A stretch of 64,000 bases of DNA from contig NZ_JABGCL010000007.1 of the NCBI RefSeq assembly GCF_019800005.1, forward strand, positions 62,001 through 126,000. Direction: 5' to 3'. Below the pieces are notes generated by a model that made no database searches, had not been told where the DNA came from, and saw only the letters and a list, made by a program, of their open reading frames with translations. Shown piece by piece: positions 1-9,362 of this stretch. Source of the stretch: Geminicoccus harenae. GTDB taxonomy: Bacteria > Pseudomonadota > Alphaproteobacteria > Geminicoccales > Geminicoccaceae. A program made the translations under genes and the position numbers. How positions within the stretch are numbered: position 1 is the first letter of the stretch; each line of letters starts with the position of its first letter.

Positions 1-57
1 CTGGTGACCTGGCTGATCACCAGTGCCAGCCAGGCGAAGCCGGCCGGCGCCGCCTGA
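1..57 (+). CDS. 3' end of an unidentified gene (partial)
   Basis: An open frame runs from the first base to a TGA at 55-57 and gives a tail of 18 residues, LVTWLITSASQAKPAGAA. The start lies outside the window. It runs convergently towards ndk with a gap of 24 bases, which fits normal gene spacing here. The hydrophobic beginning followed by a short polar/Ala tail could be the end of a membrane protein, but it is too short to assign. Confidence 0.4.
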   Translation: MVTWLITSASQAKPAGAA

Positions 58-81
58 GGGCGAAGCCGGCCGCTCCCGGTA

Positions 82-504
82 TCAGCCGACGATCTCGATG
101 CCGGAGAAGAAGAACGCGATCTCGGTCGCCGCATTCTCGGGGCTGTCCGAGCCGTGCGCCGAGTTGGCCTCGATCGATTCGGCGAACAGCTTGCGGATGG
201 TGCCCTCGGCGGCGTTGGCCGGGTTGGTGGCGCCCATGATCTCGCGATAGCGCGCCACCCCGTTCTCGCCTTCCAGGACCTGCACGACCACCGGGCCGCT
301 GGTCATGAACTCGACCAGCGAGGCGAAGAAGGGCCGCTCCTTGTGCACGGCGTAGAAGCCCTCGGCCTGGGCCTTGGACAGGCGCAGCCGCTTCTGGGCG
401 ACGATGCGCAGGCCGCCCTTCTCGATGACGTCGTTGATGGCGCCGGTCAGGTTGCGCCGGGTGGCATCCGGCTTGATGATGGAGAAGGTGCGCTCGAGAG
501 CCAT
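82..504 (-). CDS. ndk: Nucleoside diphosphate kinase
   Basis: Cytoplasmic NDP kinase that moves the gamma-phosphate of ATP to nucleoside diphosphates and keeps NTP/dNTP pools balanced. The protein has 140 residues, the usual length. The nucleotide-binding KPDA sits at residues 11-14 and the phosphorylated histidine is His117 within NSAHGSDS, the family's standard position. The ATG at 502-504 is chosen because [14 protein letters not shown] is the canonical N-terminus; the frame stays open upstream but only with non-conserved sequence. It lies downstream of holC and pepA on the same strand, a common alphaproteobacterial order. Confidence 0.97.
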   Translation of the reverse strand: MALERTFSIIKPDATRRNLTGAINDVIEKGGLRIVAQKRLRLSKAQAEGFYAVHKERPFFASLVEFMTSGPVVVQVLEGENGVARYREIMGATNPANAAEGTIRKLFAESIEANSAHGSDSPENAATEIAFFFSGIEIVG

Positions 505-586
505 GGGAAATCCCATCCGATGCGAAAGGAAACGGTGTCGGGCCGCGCCTTTAGCAGCCCGCCGGCCCGCTGACCACCACCAGGGC

Positions 587-1045
587 TCAGCCTTCCTCGC
601 TGGCTTTTTCCCAGGCACCCCGCTCGGTCTGCCGCCAGTAGACCAGCCGGTGGCCGGCCTCCCGCCGGGCCCGCCAGCGCGCCCGCGCCGCGGCCACCTC
701 GTCCTCGTTGCCGCCGTCGAACAGGTCCAGCACCCGCGCAAAGCTCGCGAGGTCGTCGTCCGCTGCCTGGTCGACCAGCACCAGCAGCGTCGCCCCGTTC
801 GGGTTCTCCACCTGCTCGGTCAGCCAGATCGGCTGCAGCGGGGCGTTGCCGTCGGCACGGCACCCGTGCGGCAGCCAGGAATCAGGCCGGTAGACCCACA
901 AATGCCGGTCCAGCGCGTCGACCCGCTCCCGCGAGCCGGCCCGCAGCACGATGCGCATACCGGCGGCATGGGCCTTTTCCAGGAGGCGCGGCAGCGCCTC
1001 CTCCAGGCTGGAGCGGGTGAGGTGATAGAAGCCGACCTCGCTCAG
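587..1045 (-). CDS. holC: DNA polymerase III chi subunit
   Basis: Clamp-loader accessory subunit (chi), which with psi links the loader to single-stranded-DNA-binding protein. The protein is about 152 residues and opens with [20 protein letters not shown], the conserved chi N-terminus. The frame has no ATG, GTG or TTG close to this point: the most likely start is CTG at 1043-1045, which overlaps the TGA of pepA (CTGA), so translation is probably coupled to pepA. The next ATG downstream would remove the conserved first helix. The product call is good; the CTG start is inferred. Confidence 0.85.
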   Translation of the reverse strand: MSEVGFYHLTRSSLEEALPRLLEKAHAAGMRIVLRAGSRERVDALDRHLWVYRPDSWLPHGCRADGNAPLQPIWLTEQVENPNGATLLVLVDQAADDDLASFARVLDLFDGGNEDEVAAARARWRARREAGHRLVYWRQTERGAWEKASEEG

Positions 1046-2538
1046 CGCGCCTCGCCCTCGTAGGAGCGTGCCAGCGCGTCGAGCAGGCGCACGCCGAACC
1101 CGGTCGCCCCCTTGGCCGAGAGCGGCAGGTCGCGGCTGCTCCACACCGTGCCGGCCACGTCCAGATGCGCCCAGGGCACGCCGTTCACGAACTGCTCGAT
1201 GAACACCGCGCCGGCCGTGCTGCCGGCCTGGCGGGCGCGCCCGGTGTTCTTGATGTCGGCGATCTCGGACTTGATGTGCTTGGCGTAGGCCTTGCCGAGC
1301 GGCAGGCGCCAGAGCGTCTCGCCGGTCTCCTCGCCCAGCTTGGTGAGCCGGGCCGCCAGTTCCTCGTCATTGCTGAAGAGGCCGGCATGCTCATGGCCCA
1401 GCGCCACGATCACCGCCCCGGTCAGCGTCGCCAGGTCGACGATCAGCCGCGGCTTGAACCGGTCCTGGGTGTACCAGATCGCGTCCGCCAGCACGAGCCG
1501 GCCCTCGGCGTCGGTGTTGATCACCTCGATCGTGGTCCCCGACATGGCAGTCACCACGTCGCCCGGCCGCTGGGCGTTTCCATCCGGCATGTTCTCGACC
1601 AGGCCCAGCACGCCCACCACGTCGACCGGGGCCTTGCGCCTGGCCAGCACCTCCATGGCGCCCAGCACCGCACCGGCGCCGGCCATGTCGAACTTCATGT
1701 CCTCCATGCCGGCGCTGGGCTTGATCGAGATGCCGCCCGTGTCGAAGCACACGCCCTTGCCGACGAAGGCGAGCGGGCTGCCCTTGCCGCCCCCGCCGTT
1801 CCAGCGGATCACCACCAGCCGCGGTTCGCGGCGGCTGCCGCGTGCCACGCCCAGGATGGCGCCCATGCCGAGCCGGCTCATCGCCGCCTCGTCCAGCACC
1901 TCGACCTCCAGGCCCAGGTCGCGCAGCTTCAGGGCTTCCTCGGCGAAGCTCTCGGGATGGAGCACGTTGGCGGGCTCGGTCACCAGCGCCCGGGCATGGT
2001 TCACCCCGGCGATCACCGCATCCACGCCGGCCAGTGCCTGCCCGGCCTGCCGCTCGTCCCCCACCGCGACCGCCAGCCGGTCGGGCCCCCGTGCCGGCTC
2101 GTCCTCCTCGCTGCGCTTGTACTTGTCGAACCGCCAGGAGCGCAGGCGCAGCCCGGTCAAGAGGGCCATCTGCACCTGGTCGGCCGGCAGCGGCAGCTCG
2201 ATCCCGTCCGGCGAGGCCAGCGTCACCAGCCCGCCCTCGACCTTGGCCAGCGCATTCCACAGGCTGCCGCCCAGATGCTCCAGCTCCAGCCGGCCGAGTT
2301 CCTCGCGGCCGATCCCTAAGAGCCAGACCCGCTCCAGCCCGGTGCCGGCCGGGAACGGCAGCTCCAGGATGGCGCCATGCTTCCAGCGCCGCCCGGCTGC
2401 CTCGATCACACGCCGGACCAGCCCGCCGGTCTGCTCGTCCAGGCTGGCCGCCGCCGCACCGATCGCGTCGCCGGTGCCGACCGGCACCACCACCCGGCCG
2501 GTGGTCGGCAGCTCGGGGCGCTCCAGGGTCACGTCCAT
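1042..2538 (-). CDS. pepA: Leucyl aminopeptidase (M17 family)
   Basis: Cytosolic two-zinc/manganese aminopeptidase that removes N-terminal residues from peptides; hexameric in known members. The 498 residues match the family length. The M17 signature NTDAEGRL lies near residue 339, and the metal ligands in GKGVCFDTGG and DMAGAG are visible just before it. The start ATG at 2536-2538 gives MDVTLERPEL; upstream in-frame sequence is unlike the family. The stop overlaps the holC start, so the two form an operon with ndk. A second, divergent M17 enzyme lies at 17,657. Confidence 0.95.
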   Translation of the reverse strand: MDVTLERPELPTTGRVVVPVGTGDAIGAAAASLDEQTGGLVRRVIEAAGRRWKHGAILELPFPAGTGLERVWLLGIGREELGRLELEHLGGSLWNALAKVEGGLVTLASPDGIELPLPADQVQMALLTGLRLRSWRFDKYKRSEEDEPARGPDRLAVAVGDERQAGQALAGVDAVIAGVNHARALVTEPANVLHPESFAEEALKLRDLGLEVEVLDEAAMSRLGMGAILGVARGSRREPRLVVIRWNGGGGKGSPLAFVGKGVCFDTGGISIKPSAGMEDMKFDMAGAGAVLGAMEVLARRKAPVDVVGVLGLVENMPDGNAQRPGDVVTAMSGTTIEVINTDAEGRLVLADAIWYTQDRFKPRLIVDLATLTGAVIVALGHEHAGLFSNDEELAARLTKLGEETGETLWRLPLGKAYAKHIKSEIADIKNTGRARQAGSTAGAVFIEQFVNGVPWAHLDVAGTVWSSRDLPLSAKGATGFGVRLLDALARSYEGEAR

Positions 2539-2637
2539 CGCTCGAAGTCCTCGCGTCAGGCAACCGGGCCTTGGCCGGCCAAACTCAGGTGGGTGTACCA
2601 TCGACCGGCGCCGAGATGGGCGTCTATGATGCCGCCC

Positions 2638-3789
2638 ATGCCTGTCTATGCGCGCTACCTGCTGTCCCAACTGGCCATCCCCACCGCGGTGGCCGTGATC
2701 GCCGTCGCAGGTGCGGTCTGGCTGTCGCAATCGTTGCGGCTGTTCGACCTGATCGTCAACAAGGGCCTGCCGGTCACCACCTTCCTGTGGCTGACGGCCC
2801 TCCTGTTCCCCTCGCTCCTGCTGGTGGTGCTGCCGCTGGCGCTACTGGCCGCGACCATCTTCACCTATGCGCGCTTATGGAACGACAGCGAGCTGATCGC
2901 GCTCAAGGCATCCGGCCGCTCCGATTTCGAGCTGGCCAAGCCGGCGCTCTACCTGGCGCTCGGGGTGACGCTGCTCTGCTACCTGACCTCGCTCGTGCTG
3001 ATGCCGGCGGGTGCCCGGGCGTTCAAGGACCTCGAGCACGAGATCCGCAACAGCTACACCTTCGTGCTGCTGCAGGAAGGCGTGTTCAACCAGCCGGCCC
3101 CCGGCATCACCGTCTATGTGGACAAGCGCCAGCCGGACGGCTCGCTGACCGGCCTGCTGGTGGACGACGCGCGGGATCCCGAGGCCCCCTCCACCATCAC
3201 CTCCGAACGCGGCGTGCTGGTGACGGTGGGCGACGAGCCGCGCCTGGTCCTGGAGCGGGGCACCCGGCAGGAGCGGGAGCCGGACGGGCGGGTCTCGGCC
3301 CTTCATTTCGATGCCTACACGGTCGACCTCACCACCTTGTCGGAGGAGGACGACGCCTATCGCTGGCGCAAGCCCAAGGAGCGCTATCTCGACGAGCTGC
3401 TCTGGCCGGCCGACGACATCGACGACCAGAAGAACTACAACCGGCTGGTGTCGGCCGCCCATGACCGGCTGACCAGCCCGATGGCGCCGCTGGTCCTGGT
3501 GGCGATCGCCTTGGCGGTGCTCCTGCCGGCCGACCTCGACCGGCGCGGCCACGGCAAGCGGATCGCATTCGCGATCCTGCTGGCGACGGTCCAGCAGGTC
3601 GTCCAGCTCGCGGTGACCAGCTTCTCCATCAGCTCGCTGGCCTTCGTGCCGCTGTTCTACCTGGCGCAGATCGTCCCGCTGGTCCTGGCCTTCCTGGTGC
3701 TCACCGGCCGGCTGCGCCGACGGCGGCCACGGCGCATGGCCGCCCCGGCCGAGCTGCCCAGCCGGGAGGTAATGCGTGCGGGAGCTTGA
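2638..3789 (+). CDS. lptF: LPS export ABC transporter permease LptF
   Basis: Inner-membrane permease of the LptB2FGC machine, which lifts lipopolysaccharide out of the inner membrane. The protein has 383 residues with the family layout: membrane helices in the first ~100 residues, a periplasmic beta-jellyroll domain in the middle (about 120-270), and C-terminal helices followed by an Arg-rich end. The start MPVYARYLLSQ matches the family; in-frame ATGs at 2626 and 2629 are alternatives. It diverges from pepA and overlaps lptG by 14 bases. Confidence 0.93.
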   Translation: MPVYARYLLSQLAIPTAVAVIAVAGAVWLSQSLRLFDLIVNKGLPVTTFLWLTALLFPSLLLVVLPLALLAATIFTYARLWNDSELIALKASGRSDFELAKPALYLALGVTLLCYLTSLVLMPAGARAFKDLEHEIRNSYTFVLLQEGVFNQPAPGITVYVDKRQPDGSLTGLLVDDARDPEAPSTITSERGVLVTVGDEPRLVLERGTRQEREPDGRVSALHFDAYTVDLTTLSEEDDAYRWRKPKERYLDELLWPADDIDDQKNYNRLVSAAHDRLTSPMAPLVLVAIALAVLLPADLDRRGHGKRIAFAILLATVQQVVQLAVTSFSISSLAFVPLFYLAQIVPLVLAFLVLTGRLRRRRPRRMAAPAELPSREVMRAGA

Positions 3790-4930
3790 ACAGGCGGCGG
3801 CCGGCCCGCTCCTGCCGGCGCGCCGCCGCCGCTGGCGGTTCTCCTGGACATTCGCCCGCTATCTCGGCCGGGCCCTGATCTCATCGGTGCTGACGGTCAC
3901 GCTGGGCCTGGTCGTGCTGGTCCTGCTGTTCGACGCGATCGAGCAGCTGCGCCGCTCCGGCACGCGGGAGGAAGGCGGCTTTGCCGAGGCGATCGAGCTG
4001 GCGCTCTGGCACGCGCCATCCACCGCCCAGCAGCTCCTGCCGTTCACCATGCTGTTCGCGGCGATGCTCACCTTCCGGCGGATGTCGCGGACCAACGAGC
4101 TGGTGGCGGCCCGGGCGGCCGGCATCTCGATCTGGCAGTTCCTGATGCCGGTCTGGCTGATCGCCGCCGTGCTGGGCACGATCAGCGTCACCGTGCTGAA
4201 CCCGATCAGCACCATCCTCTATGCCCGCTACGAGGCGCAGTCCGATCTCCTGGACGATGGCGAGCTCGATCGGATGGAGGTCGCCGGCGGCGGGCTGTGG
4301 CTGCGCCAGGCCCTGGACGGCCAGCCGATCGTCTTCCACGCGCGTGGCGTGGCGGACAGCCAGACGATGAGCCTGACCGACGTGACCATCTTCCTCCTGG
4401 ACCAAGCCGGCGGCTATGCCGGGCGGATCGACGCGCCCGGCGCCCGGCTGACGGACGGGTTCTGGGAGCTGCAGGACGCGGTGACCACGCGGCCGAACGG
4501 CCAGGTCGAGCGCGACGCGGTTCTGCAGGTCCCGACCAACCTGACGCTGGAGCGCATCCATGGCGGGCTGGCCCAGCCGGAGACGATCTCGTTCTGGGAG
4601 CTGCCCGGCTACATCGCCACGCTGCGCTCGATCGGCCTGCCGGTGCGCGCCCATGTGGTGCACTACCAGAACCTGCTCGCCACGCCGCTCATGTTCGCGG
4701 CGATGCTCCTGATCGGCACCGTGTTCTCCCTGCGCTTCGCCCGGCGCGGCGGCACGCTCGTGTTCGTGGCGATGGGCATCGCCTCGGGCTTCGTTTTCTT
4801 CGTGTTCGCCAATGTCGTGCTGGCGGTGGGGCTTTCGGGTCGGCTACCAGCGGAGCTGGCCGCATGGACCCCGGCGGTCGTGGCGATCCTGCTGGGTCTC
4901 GCCCTTCTGTTCCACACCGAGGACGGTTGA
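3776..4930 (+). CDS. lptG: LPS export ABC transporter permease LptG
   Basis: Partner permease of LptF in lipopolysaccharide extraction. The 384 residues show three N-terminal membrane segments, a periplasmic jellyroll domain (about 130-270) and three C-terminal segments. The start is GTG at 3776, inside the end of lptF, with the ribosome-binding site GGGAGG at 3764-3769 placed six bases before it; this fixes the start. A seven-base gap leads to lptD, so lptF, lptG and lptD make one operon that supplies both ends of the LPS bridge. Confidence 0.93.
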   Translation: MRELEQAAAGPLLPARRRRWRFSWTFARYLGRALISSVLTVTLGLVVLVLLFDAIEQLRRSGTREEGGFAEAIELALWHAPSTAQQLLPFTMLFAAMLTFRRMSRTNELVAARAAGISIWQFLMPVWLIAAVLGTISVTVLNPISTILYARYEAQSDLLDDGELDRMEVAGGGLWLRQALDGQPIVFHARGVADSQTMSLTDVTIFLLDQAGGYAGRIDAPGARLTDGFWELQDAVTTRPNGQVERDAVLQVPTNLTLERIHGGLAQPETISFWELPGYIATLRSIGLPVRAHVVHYQNLLATPLMFAAMLLIGTVFSLRFARRGGTLVFVAMGIASGFVFFVFANVVLAVGLSGRLPAELAAWTPAVVAILLGLALLFHTEDG

Positions 4931-4937
4931 GCGTCGG

Positions 4938-7127
4938 ATGAATTTTGCGCGTCGCCTGCAGCCGGCCTTGCTGGCCGCCACCATGCTTTGCAGTCTCGCC
5001 CTCGCCGCCCAGGCGCAGGACCAGGCCCCGCCGGAGGTCCTGCTGACCGCCGACCGGCTGGATTTCCAGCAGCGGGACAACCTGATCGCCGCCGAGGGCG
5101 ACGTACAGATCGACCGCGACGGGCGGACCCTGCTCGCGGACAAGGTGACCTGGGACCGCAACACCGACATCGTCATCGCCGAGGGCAACGTCGTCCTGAT
5201 CAGCGAGGAAGGCGAGACCGTGTTCGGCGACAAGGTCGAGCTGTCCGACAGCCTGCGCGCCGGCTTCATCCAGCAGGCGAGCGTGCTGCTGGCCGACGAC
5301 AGCCGGCTGGTCGCCCGCCGTGCGGTGCGCTCAGGGGGCAACCGGACCGAGCTGGATCGTGCGGTCTACAGCCCCTGCCCCTTGTGCGACGACCCGGACA
5401 GCTCGCCGCTCTGGCAGATCAAGAGCCGCAAGGTGACCCACGACCAGGTCGCCAAGGACGTCATCTACGAGGACGCGACCTTCGACCTGTTCGGCATCCC
5501 GGTCATGTACCTGCCGCGCTTCAGCCACCCTGACCCGTCGGTGGACCGCAGGTCCGGCTTCCTCCAGCCGAGCTTCGGCAGCCGCACCGGGCTCGGCGCC
5601 TTCATCCAGGTCCCGTACTACTACGTGATCTCGCCGTCCGAGGACGTCACGATCGCGCCGCTGGTCACCACGGAGCAGGGCGTGGCGCTGTTCGGCGAGT
5701 ACCGGCGGATGGACCGGTTCGGGCCGACCGAGCTCGAGGGCAGCGCCACCTATGCCGACCGCTATGCCGGCAGCAACGGCACCCGCACCGAGAAGGATTT
5801 CCGCGGCCACTTCCAGGGTACCGGCCGCTATGTGTTCGAGGACGGCTATGGCGGCGGCTTCGATGCCTTTTTGGCCTCGGACGACACCTATCTGCGCCGC
5901 TACGACATCGACGACGAGAACCTGCTGGTGAACCGGCCCTGGGTGGACCGGGCCTGGGACACGAATTACGGCGTGCTGGATGCCTTCTACTTCCAGGGCC
6001 TGCTGCAGTCGGACGACCCCGGCCTGACCCCGTTCGTGCTGCCGCGCGGCCAGTTGCGCTGGTCCACGCCGACCAACGGCTCCTGGGGCGGCTTCTACGA
6101 CGTCGACACCTCGGTGCTGGCCCTTACCCGCAGCGACGGGCTGGACACGCGCCGGCTGTCCGGCCGGCTCGGCTGGAGCAAGCCGATGGTCGGGCGGTTC
6201 GGCGACGTGCTGCGCTTTTCCGCCTCGATGCGGGCGGACGGCTACCAGACCGAGGGTGACCCGGAGACCTTCTCCGACAATGGCGGCAGCAACACCACCG
6301 GCCGGCTCTATCCGCTGCTCTCGGCCGAGTGGAGCCTGCCGCTGATCAGGACGACCGAGAGCGGCTGGCAGCACCTGCTGGAGCCGGTGCTGGTCGGCCA
6401 CTGGTCGCCCTATGGCGGCAACCCGGAAGACATCCCCAACGAGGACAGCCAGTCCTTCGACCTGGACGACACCAACATCTTCCAGGCCAACCGCTTCACC
6501 GGCCTGGACCGGGTGGAGGGCGGCCCGCGCGGCGCCTACGGCCTGCGCTTCGGCTCGTTCTCGCCGGAGACCTTCCGGGTCTCGGGCATGCTCGGCCAGT
6601 CCTGGCGCCTCAAGGACGACAGCACGTTCGAACCCGGCACCGGCCTGGACGAGAACTTCTCCGACTTCGTCGGCCGGATCGAGATGCACCCGGCCCAGTG
6701 GCTGAACCTGTCCTACCGGTTCCGGGTCGACGACGAGCTGAAGGAGATGACCAAGAACGACCTCCTGGCCTCGTTCAACTGGCGGCGCTTCGGCCTGGGC
6801 GTGGGCTATCTCAGCCTGACCGACGACCCCGATCTCGAGAACGTCCAGGAGCGCAAGGAGCTGACCGCCACCGTGCGCGCCGGGATCACCGACAGCTTCT
6901 CCCTCTCGGCGGGCGTGCGCCAGGACCTGGTCGCGGACGAGCCGGTGACCTATGCGGTCGGGTTCGTCTACAATCACCCCTGTCTCGTACTGGTCGCCGG
7001 CCTCGAACGCGACTACACGGAGGATCGTGACGCCGGGCCGGCAACGACGCTGCTATTCCGCGTGACGCTGAAGAATCTCGGCGAGTTCGGCGGCCGGACC
7101 AGCCTCACCGGAGGCGGCACCAGCTGA
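4938..7127 (+). CDS. lptD: LPS-assembly outer membrane protein LptD
   Basis: Outer-membrane barrel that inserts lipopolysaccharide in the outer leaflet with LptE. The 729 residues begin with a signal peptide (MNFARRLQPALLAATMLCSL, cleavage near AAQA), then an OstA/LptA-like beta-jellyroll domain (about 30-150), then a long barrel rich in alternating aromatic and polar strands. The linker holds a CPLC pair and there is one further Cys near the C-terminus (NHPCLVL), compatible with the disulfide known to be needed for LptD maturation. It is followed by surA, whose product chaperones barrels of this type. Confidence 0.95.
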   Translation: MNFARRLQPALLAATMLCSLALAAQAQDQAPPEVLLTADRLDFQQRDNLIAAEGDVQIDRDGRTLLADKVTWDRNTDIVIAEGNVVLISEEGETVFGDKVELSDSLRAGFIQQASVLLADDSRLVARRAVRSGGNRTELDRAVYSPCPLCDDPDSSPLWQIKSRKVTHDQVAKDVIYEDATFDLFGIPVMYLPRFSHPDPSVDRRSGFLQPSFGSRTGLGAFIQVPYYYVISPSEDVTIAPLVTTEQGVALFGEYRRMDRFGPTELEGSATYADRYAGSNGTRTEKDFRGHFQGTGRYVFEDGYGGGFDAFLASDDTYLRRYDIDDENLLVNRPWVDRAWDTNYGVLDAFYFQGLLQSDDPGLTPFVLPRGQLRWSTPTNGSWGGFYDVDTSVLALTRSDGLDTRRLSGRLGWSKPMVGRFGDVLRFSASMRADGYQTEGDPETFSDNGGSNTTGRLYPLLSAEWSLPLIRTTESGWQHLLEPVLVGHWSPYGGNPEDIPNEDSQSFDLDDTNIFQANRFTGLDRVEGGPRGAYGLRFGSFSPETFRVSGMLGQSWRLKDDSTFEPGTGLDENFSDFVGRIEMHPAQWLNLSYRFRVDDELKEMTKNDLLASFNWRRFGLGVGYLSLTDDPDLENVQERKELTATVRAGITDSFSLSAGVRQDLVADEPVTYAVGFVYNHPCLVLVAGLERDYTEDRDAGPATTLLFRVTLKNLGEFGGRTSLTGGGTS

Positions 7128-7149
7128 ACCGCCACCGAGCAACCCCGCG

Positions 7150-8544
7150 GTGATAAAAAACGGCATGATCGCACCCCTTACCCGCGCTGCCCTCCTTTCC
7201 CTGGCACTGCTGGGCAGCGCGGCCACCCTGCCGGGCGAGGCAGCCGCGGCCGGCCGGATCGTCGCCGTGGTCGAGGACCAGGTCATCTCCACGGGTGACC
7301 TGGAGGACCGGGTGTCACTGGCGCTGGTGTCCTCGGGCCTGGCGAACACGCCGGAGAACCGCGACCGGCTGCGCCCGCAGGTGCTGCGCCTGTTCATCGA
7401 CGAGACCCTGCAGCGCCTGGAGGCGCAGCGGCTGGGGTTGACCGCCACGCCCGACGAGATCAGCCAGACCCTGGCGAACATCGCCGAGCGCAACACCATG
7501 ACCATGGACCAGCTCGACGAGTTCCTGCGCGGGCAGGGTGCCAGCCTCCTGACCCTGAAGCGCCAGGTCGAGGCCCAGATCCTGTGGGCCAAGGTGGTGG
7601 GCCAGCAGCTCCGGCCGCGGGTGCGCATCGGCCCCGACCAGGTGGACCTCGCGATCCGCGAGGCGGAGCGGGCACGCAACGAGCCGCAATGGCTCCTGGC
7701 GGAGATCACCCTGCCGGTGACCGAGACCGACCAGGACAGCCAGGTGCGCGCGGATGCGGAGGAGCTGGTCGACGCGCTGAACAAGGGCGCCTCCTTCGCG
7801 GCGCTGGCGCGCGAGTTCTCGGCCTCGTCCACGGCCGCGGCCGGCGGTGACCTGGGCTGGGTGCGGCCATCGGGGCTGACCGAGGAGACCCGCACCATCG
7901 TCGCCGACATGGGCGTGGGCGACATCCAGGGCCCGGTCCGGACCAATGCGGGCTGGCAGATCTTCATGATGCGCGCCCGGCGTGCCGCCGGCGAGAACGC
8001 CGAGGTGGAGATGCCCCCGCCCCCGCCGCCGCCGGCCCCGGCCCGGCCGGCCATCCCGCCGGACCGGGTCCATCTGGCCCAGTACGTCATCCCGGTGCCG
8101 GAAGATGCCGGCGAGGCGGAGCGGAACAAGCTGCTCGAGCAGGCGGTGGGCTACCAGAACCGCTTCAAGTCCTGCAGCAGCCTGGAGGCGGCGGCCGCGG
8201 AATCGGGCGGCGAAGGCAGCGGCGATCTCGGCTGGCTCGATGTCGCCGACCTGCCGCAGGTGCTGACGCAGCTCGTCAGCAACCTGCCGAACAACCGGCT
8301 GAGCCCGCCACTTACCGGGCCGGCCGGCATCCAGCTCATCATGGTCTGCGACCGGGAGGGCGGCCAGCTCCCGCGCGCGGCCGAGGCGCCGCGGCCGGTC
8401 CAGCCCACCCCGCCGCCCCCGCCGCTGCCGTCCATGGACCGCGAATCGGTGCAGCGCCGCCTGGAAGCGCAGCAGCTCGACCGGCTGGCCGACCGCTACC
8501 TGCGCGACCTGCGCCGCGACGCCTATGTCGACCTGAGGGCATGA
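7150..8544 (+). CDS. surA: Periplasmic chaperone / peptidyl-prolyl isomerase SurA
   Basis: Periplasmic chaperone for outer-membrane barrels such as LptD. A signal peptide is followed by the SurA N-terminal domain (about 35-170) and two parvulin-like domains: one with GGDLGWVRPSGL (about 175-280) and one with GSGDLGWLDVADLP (about 300-415). A Pro-rich linker separates the domains and a second Pro run precedes the C-terminal helix. The start is GTG at 7150 or ATG at 7165; neither has a strong ribosome-binding site and both leave a signal peptide. The stop overlaps the rsmA start (ATGA). Confidence 0.92.
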   Translation: MIKNGMIAPLTRAALLSLALLGSAATLPGEAAAAGRIVAVVEDQVISTGDLEDRVSLALVSSGLANTPENRDRLRPQVLRLFIDETLQRLEAQRLGLTATPDEISQTLANIAERNTMTMDQLDEFLRGQGASLLTLKRQVEAQILWAKVVGQQLRPRVRIGPDQVDLAIREAERARNEPQWLLAEITLPVTETDQDSQVRADAEELVDALNKGASFAALAREFSASSTAAAGGDLGWVRPSGLTEETRTIVADMGVGDIQGPVRTNAGWQIFMMRARRAAGENAEVEMPPPPPPPAPARPAIPPDRVHLAQYVIPVPEDAGEAERNKLLEQAVGYQNRFKSCSSLEAAAAESGGEGSGDLGWLDVADLPQVLTQLVSNLPNNRLSPPLTGPAGIQLIMVCDREGGQLPRAAEAPRPVQPTPPPPPLPSMDRESVQRRLEAQQLDRLADRYLRDLRRDAYVDLRA

Positions 8545-9362
8545 GCCTGCCGGGCCCGGCCGAGATCCTGAAAAGGTCCGGCCACCGCGCCGACAAGCGC
8601 CTGGGCCAGCACTTCCTGCTCGATCCCTCCATCCTGGACCGGATCGTCGCCGCGGCGGGTGACCTCGGGGGCCGCACCGTGCTGGAGATCGGCCCCGGGC
8701 CGGGGGGCCTGACCGGTGCGATCCTGCGCGCCGGTGCCGGACGGCTGGTGGCGGTCGAGCGCGACCCGCGCTGGATCCAGGCGCTGGCACCGCTGGTGGA
8801 GGCTGCCGACGGGCGGCTGCAGGTGGTGGCCGGCGACGCGCTGGCCTTCGACGCCGCCGCGCTCGAGCCTTTGCCGGCGCTGGTGGTGGCGAACCTGCCC
8901 TACAACATCTCCACCCCGCTCCTCTTCCACCTCCTGGCCCAGCGGCGGCATTTCCAGCGTCTGGTGCTGATGTTCCAGAAGGAGGTGGCCGAGCGGCTGG
9001 CGGCGAAGCCCGACAGCGAGGGCTGGGGGCGGCTGGCGGCCATGACCCAGTGGGCCTGCCGGGTCGAGTACCTGTTCCGCCTGCCCAAGGGCGCCTTCAG
9101 CCCGCCGCCGGAAGTGGAATCGGCGGTGGTGCGGCTGACCCCGCGCGCAGCACCGGAGCATCCCTGCGACGAGCGGCGCCTCGGCAGCGTGCTCGCGGCC
9201 GCGTTCGGCCAGCGGCGCAAGATGCTGCGCCAGAGCCTGAAGCCGCTGGTCAGGGACCCGGTGCCACTCCTGGAGGGCCTGGGGATCGACCCGACCCGGC
9301 GCGCGGAAACGCTGGACCTGGCCGAATTCACCCGGATCACGAACGCGCTGGACGGCGTCTAG
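8541..9362 (+). CDS. rsmA: 16S rRNA (adenine1518/1519-N6,N6) dimethyltransferase
   Basis: KsgA/RsmA dimethylates two adjacent adenines near the 3' end of 16S rRNA during small-subunit maturation. The 273 residues contain the SAM-binding motif EIGPGPGGLT (about 50-59) and the catalytic motif NLPYNIST (about 118-125). It starts by a four-base overlap with surA. In many proteobacteria pdxA lies between surA and this gene (surA-pdxA-ksgA); it is absent here. The stop is shared with gmk through a palindromic CTAG. Confidence 0.96.
   Translation: MSLPGPAEILKRSGHRADKRLGQHFLLDPSILDRIVAAAGDLGGRTVLEIGPGPGGLTGAILRAGAGRLVAVERDPRWIQALAPLVEAADGRLQVVAGDALAFDAAALEPLPALVVANLPYNISTPLLFHLLAQRRHFQRLVLMFQKEVAERLAAKPDSEGWGRLAAMTQWACRVEYLFRLPKGAFSPPPEVESAVVRLTPRAAPEHPCDERRLGSVLAAAFGQRRKMLRQSLKPLVRDPVPLLEGLGIDPTRRAETLDLAEFTRITNALDGV

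Noticed and set aside
1165..2319. Plus-strand His/Gln-rich frame opposite pepA
   Set aside because: Low-complexity product; pepA on the other strand carries all family motifs.
5331..6977. Long minus-strand frame opposite lptD
   Set aside because: Shadow of the GC-rich lptD frame; no domain recognisable.
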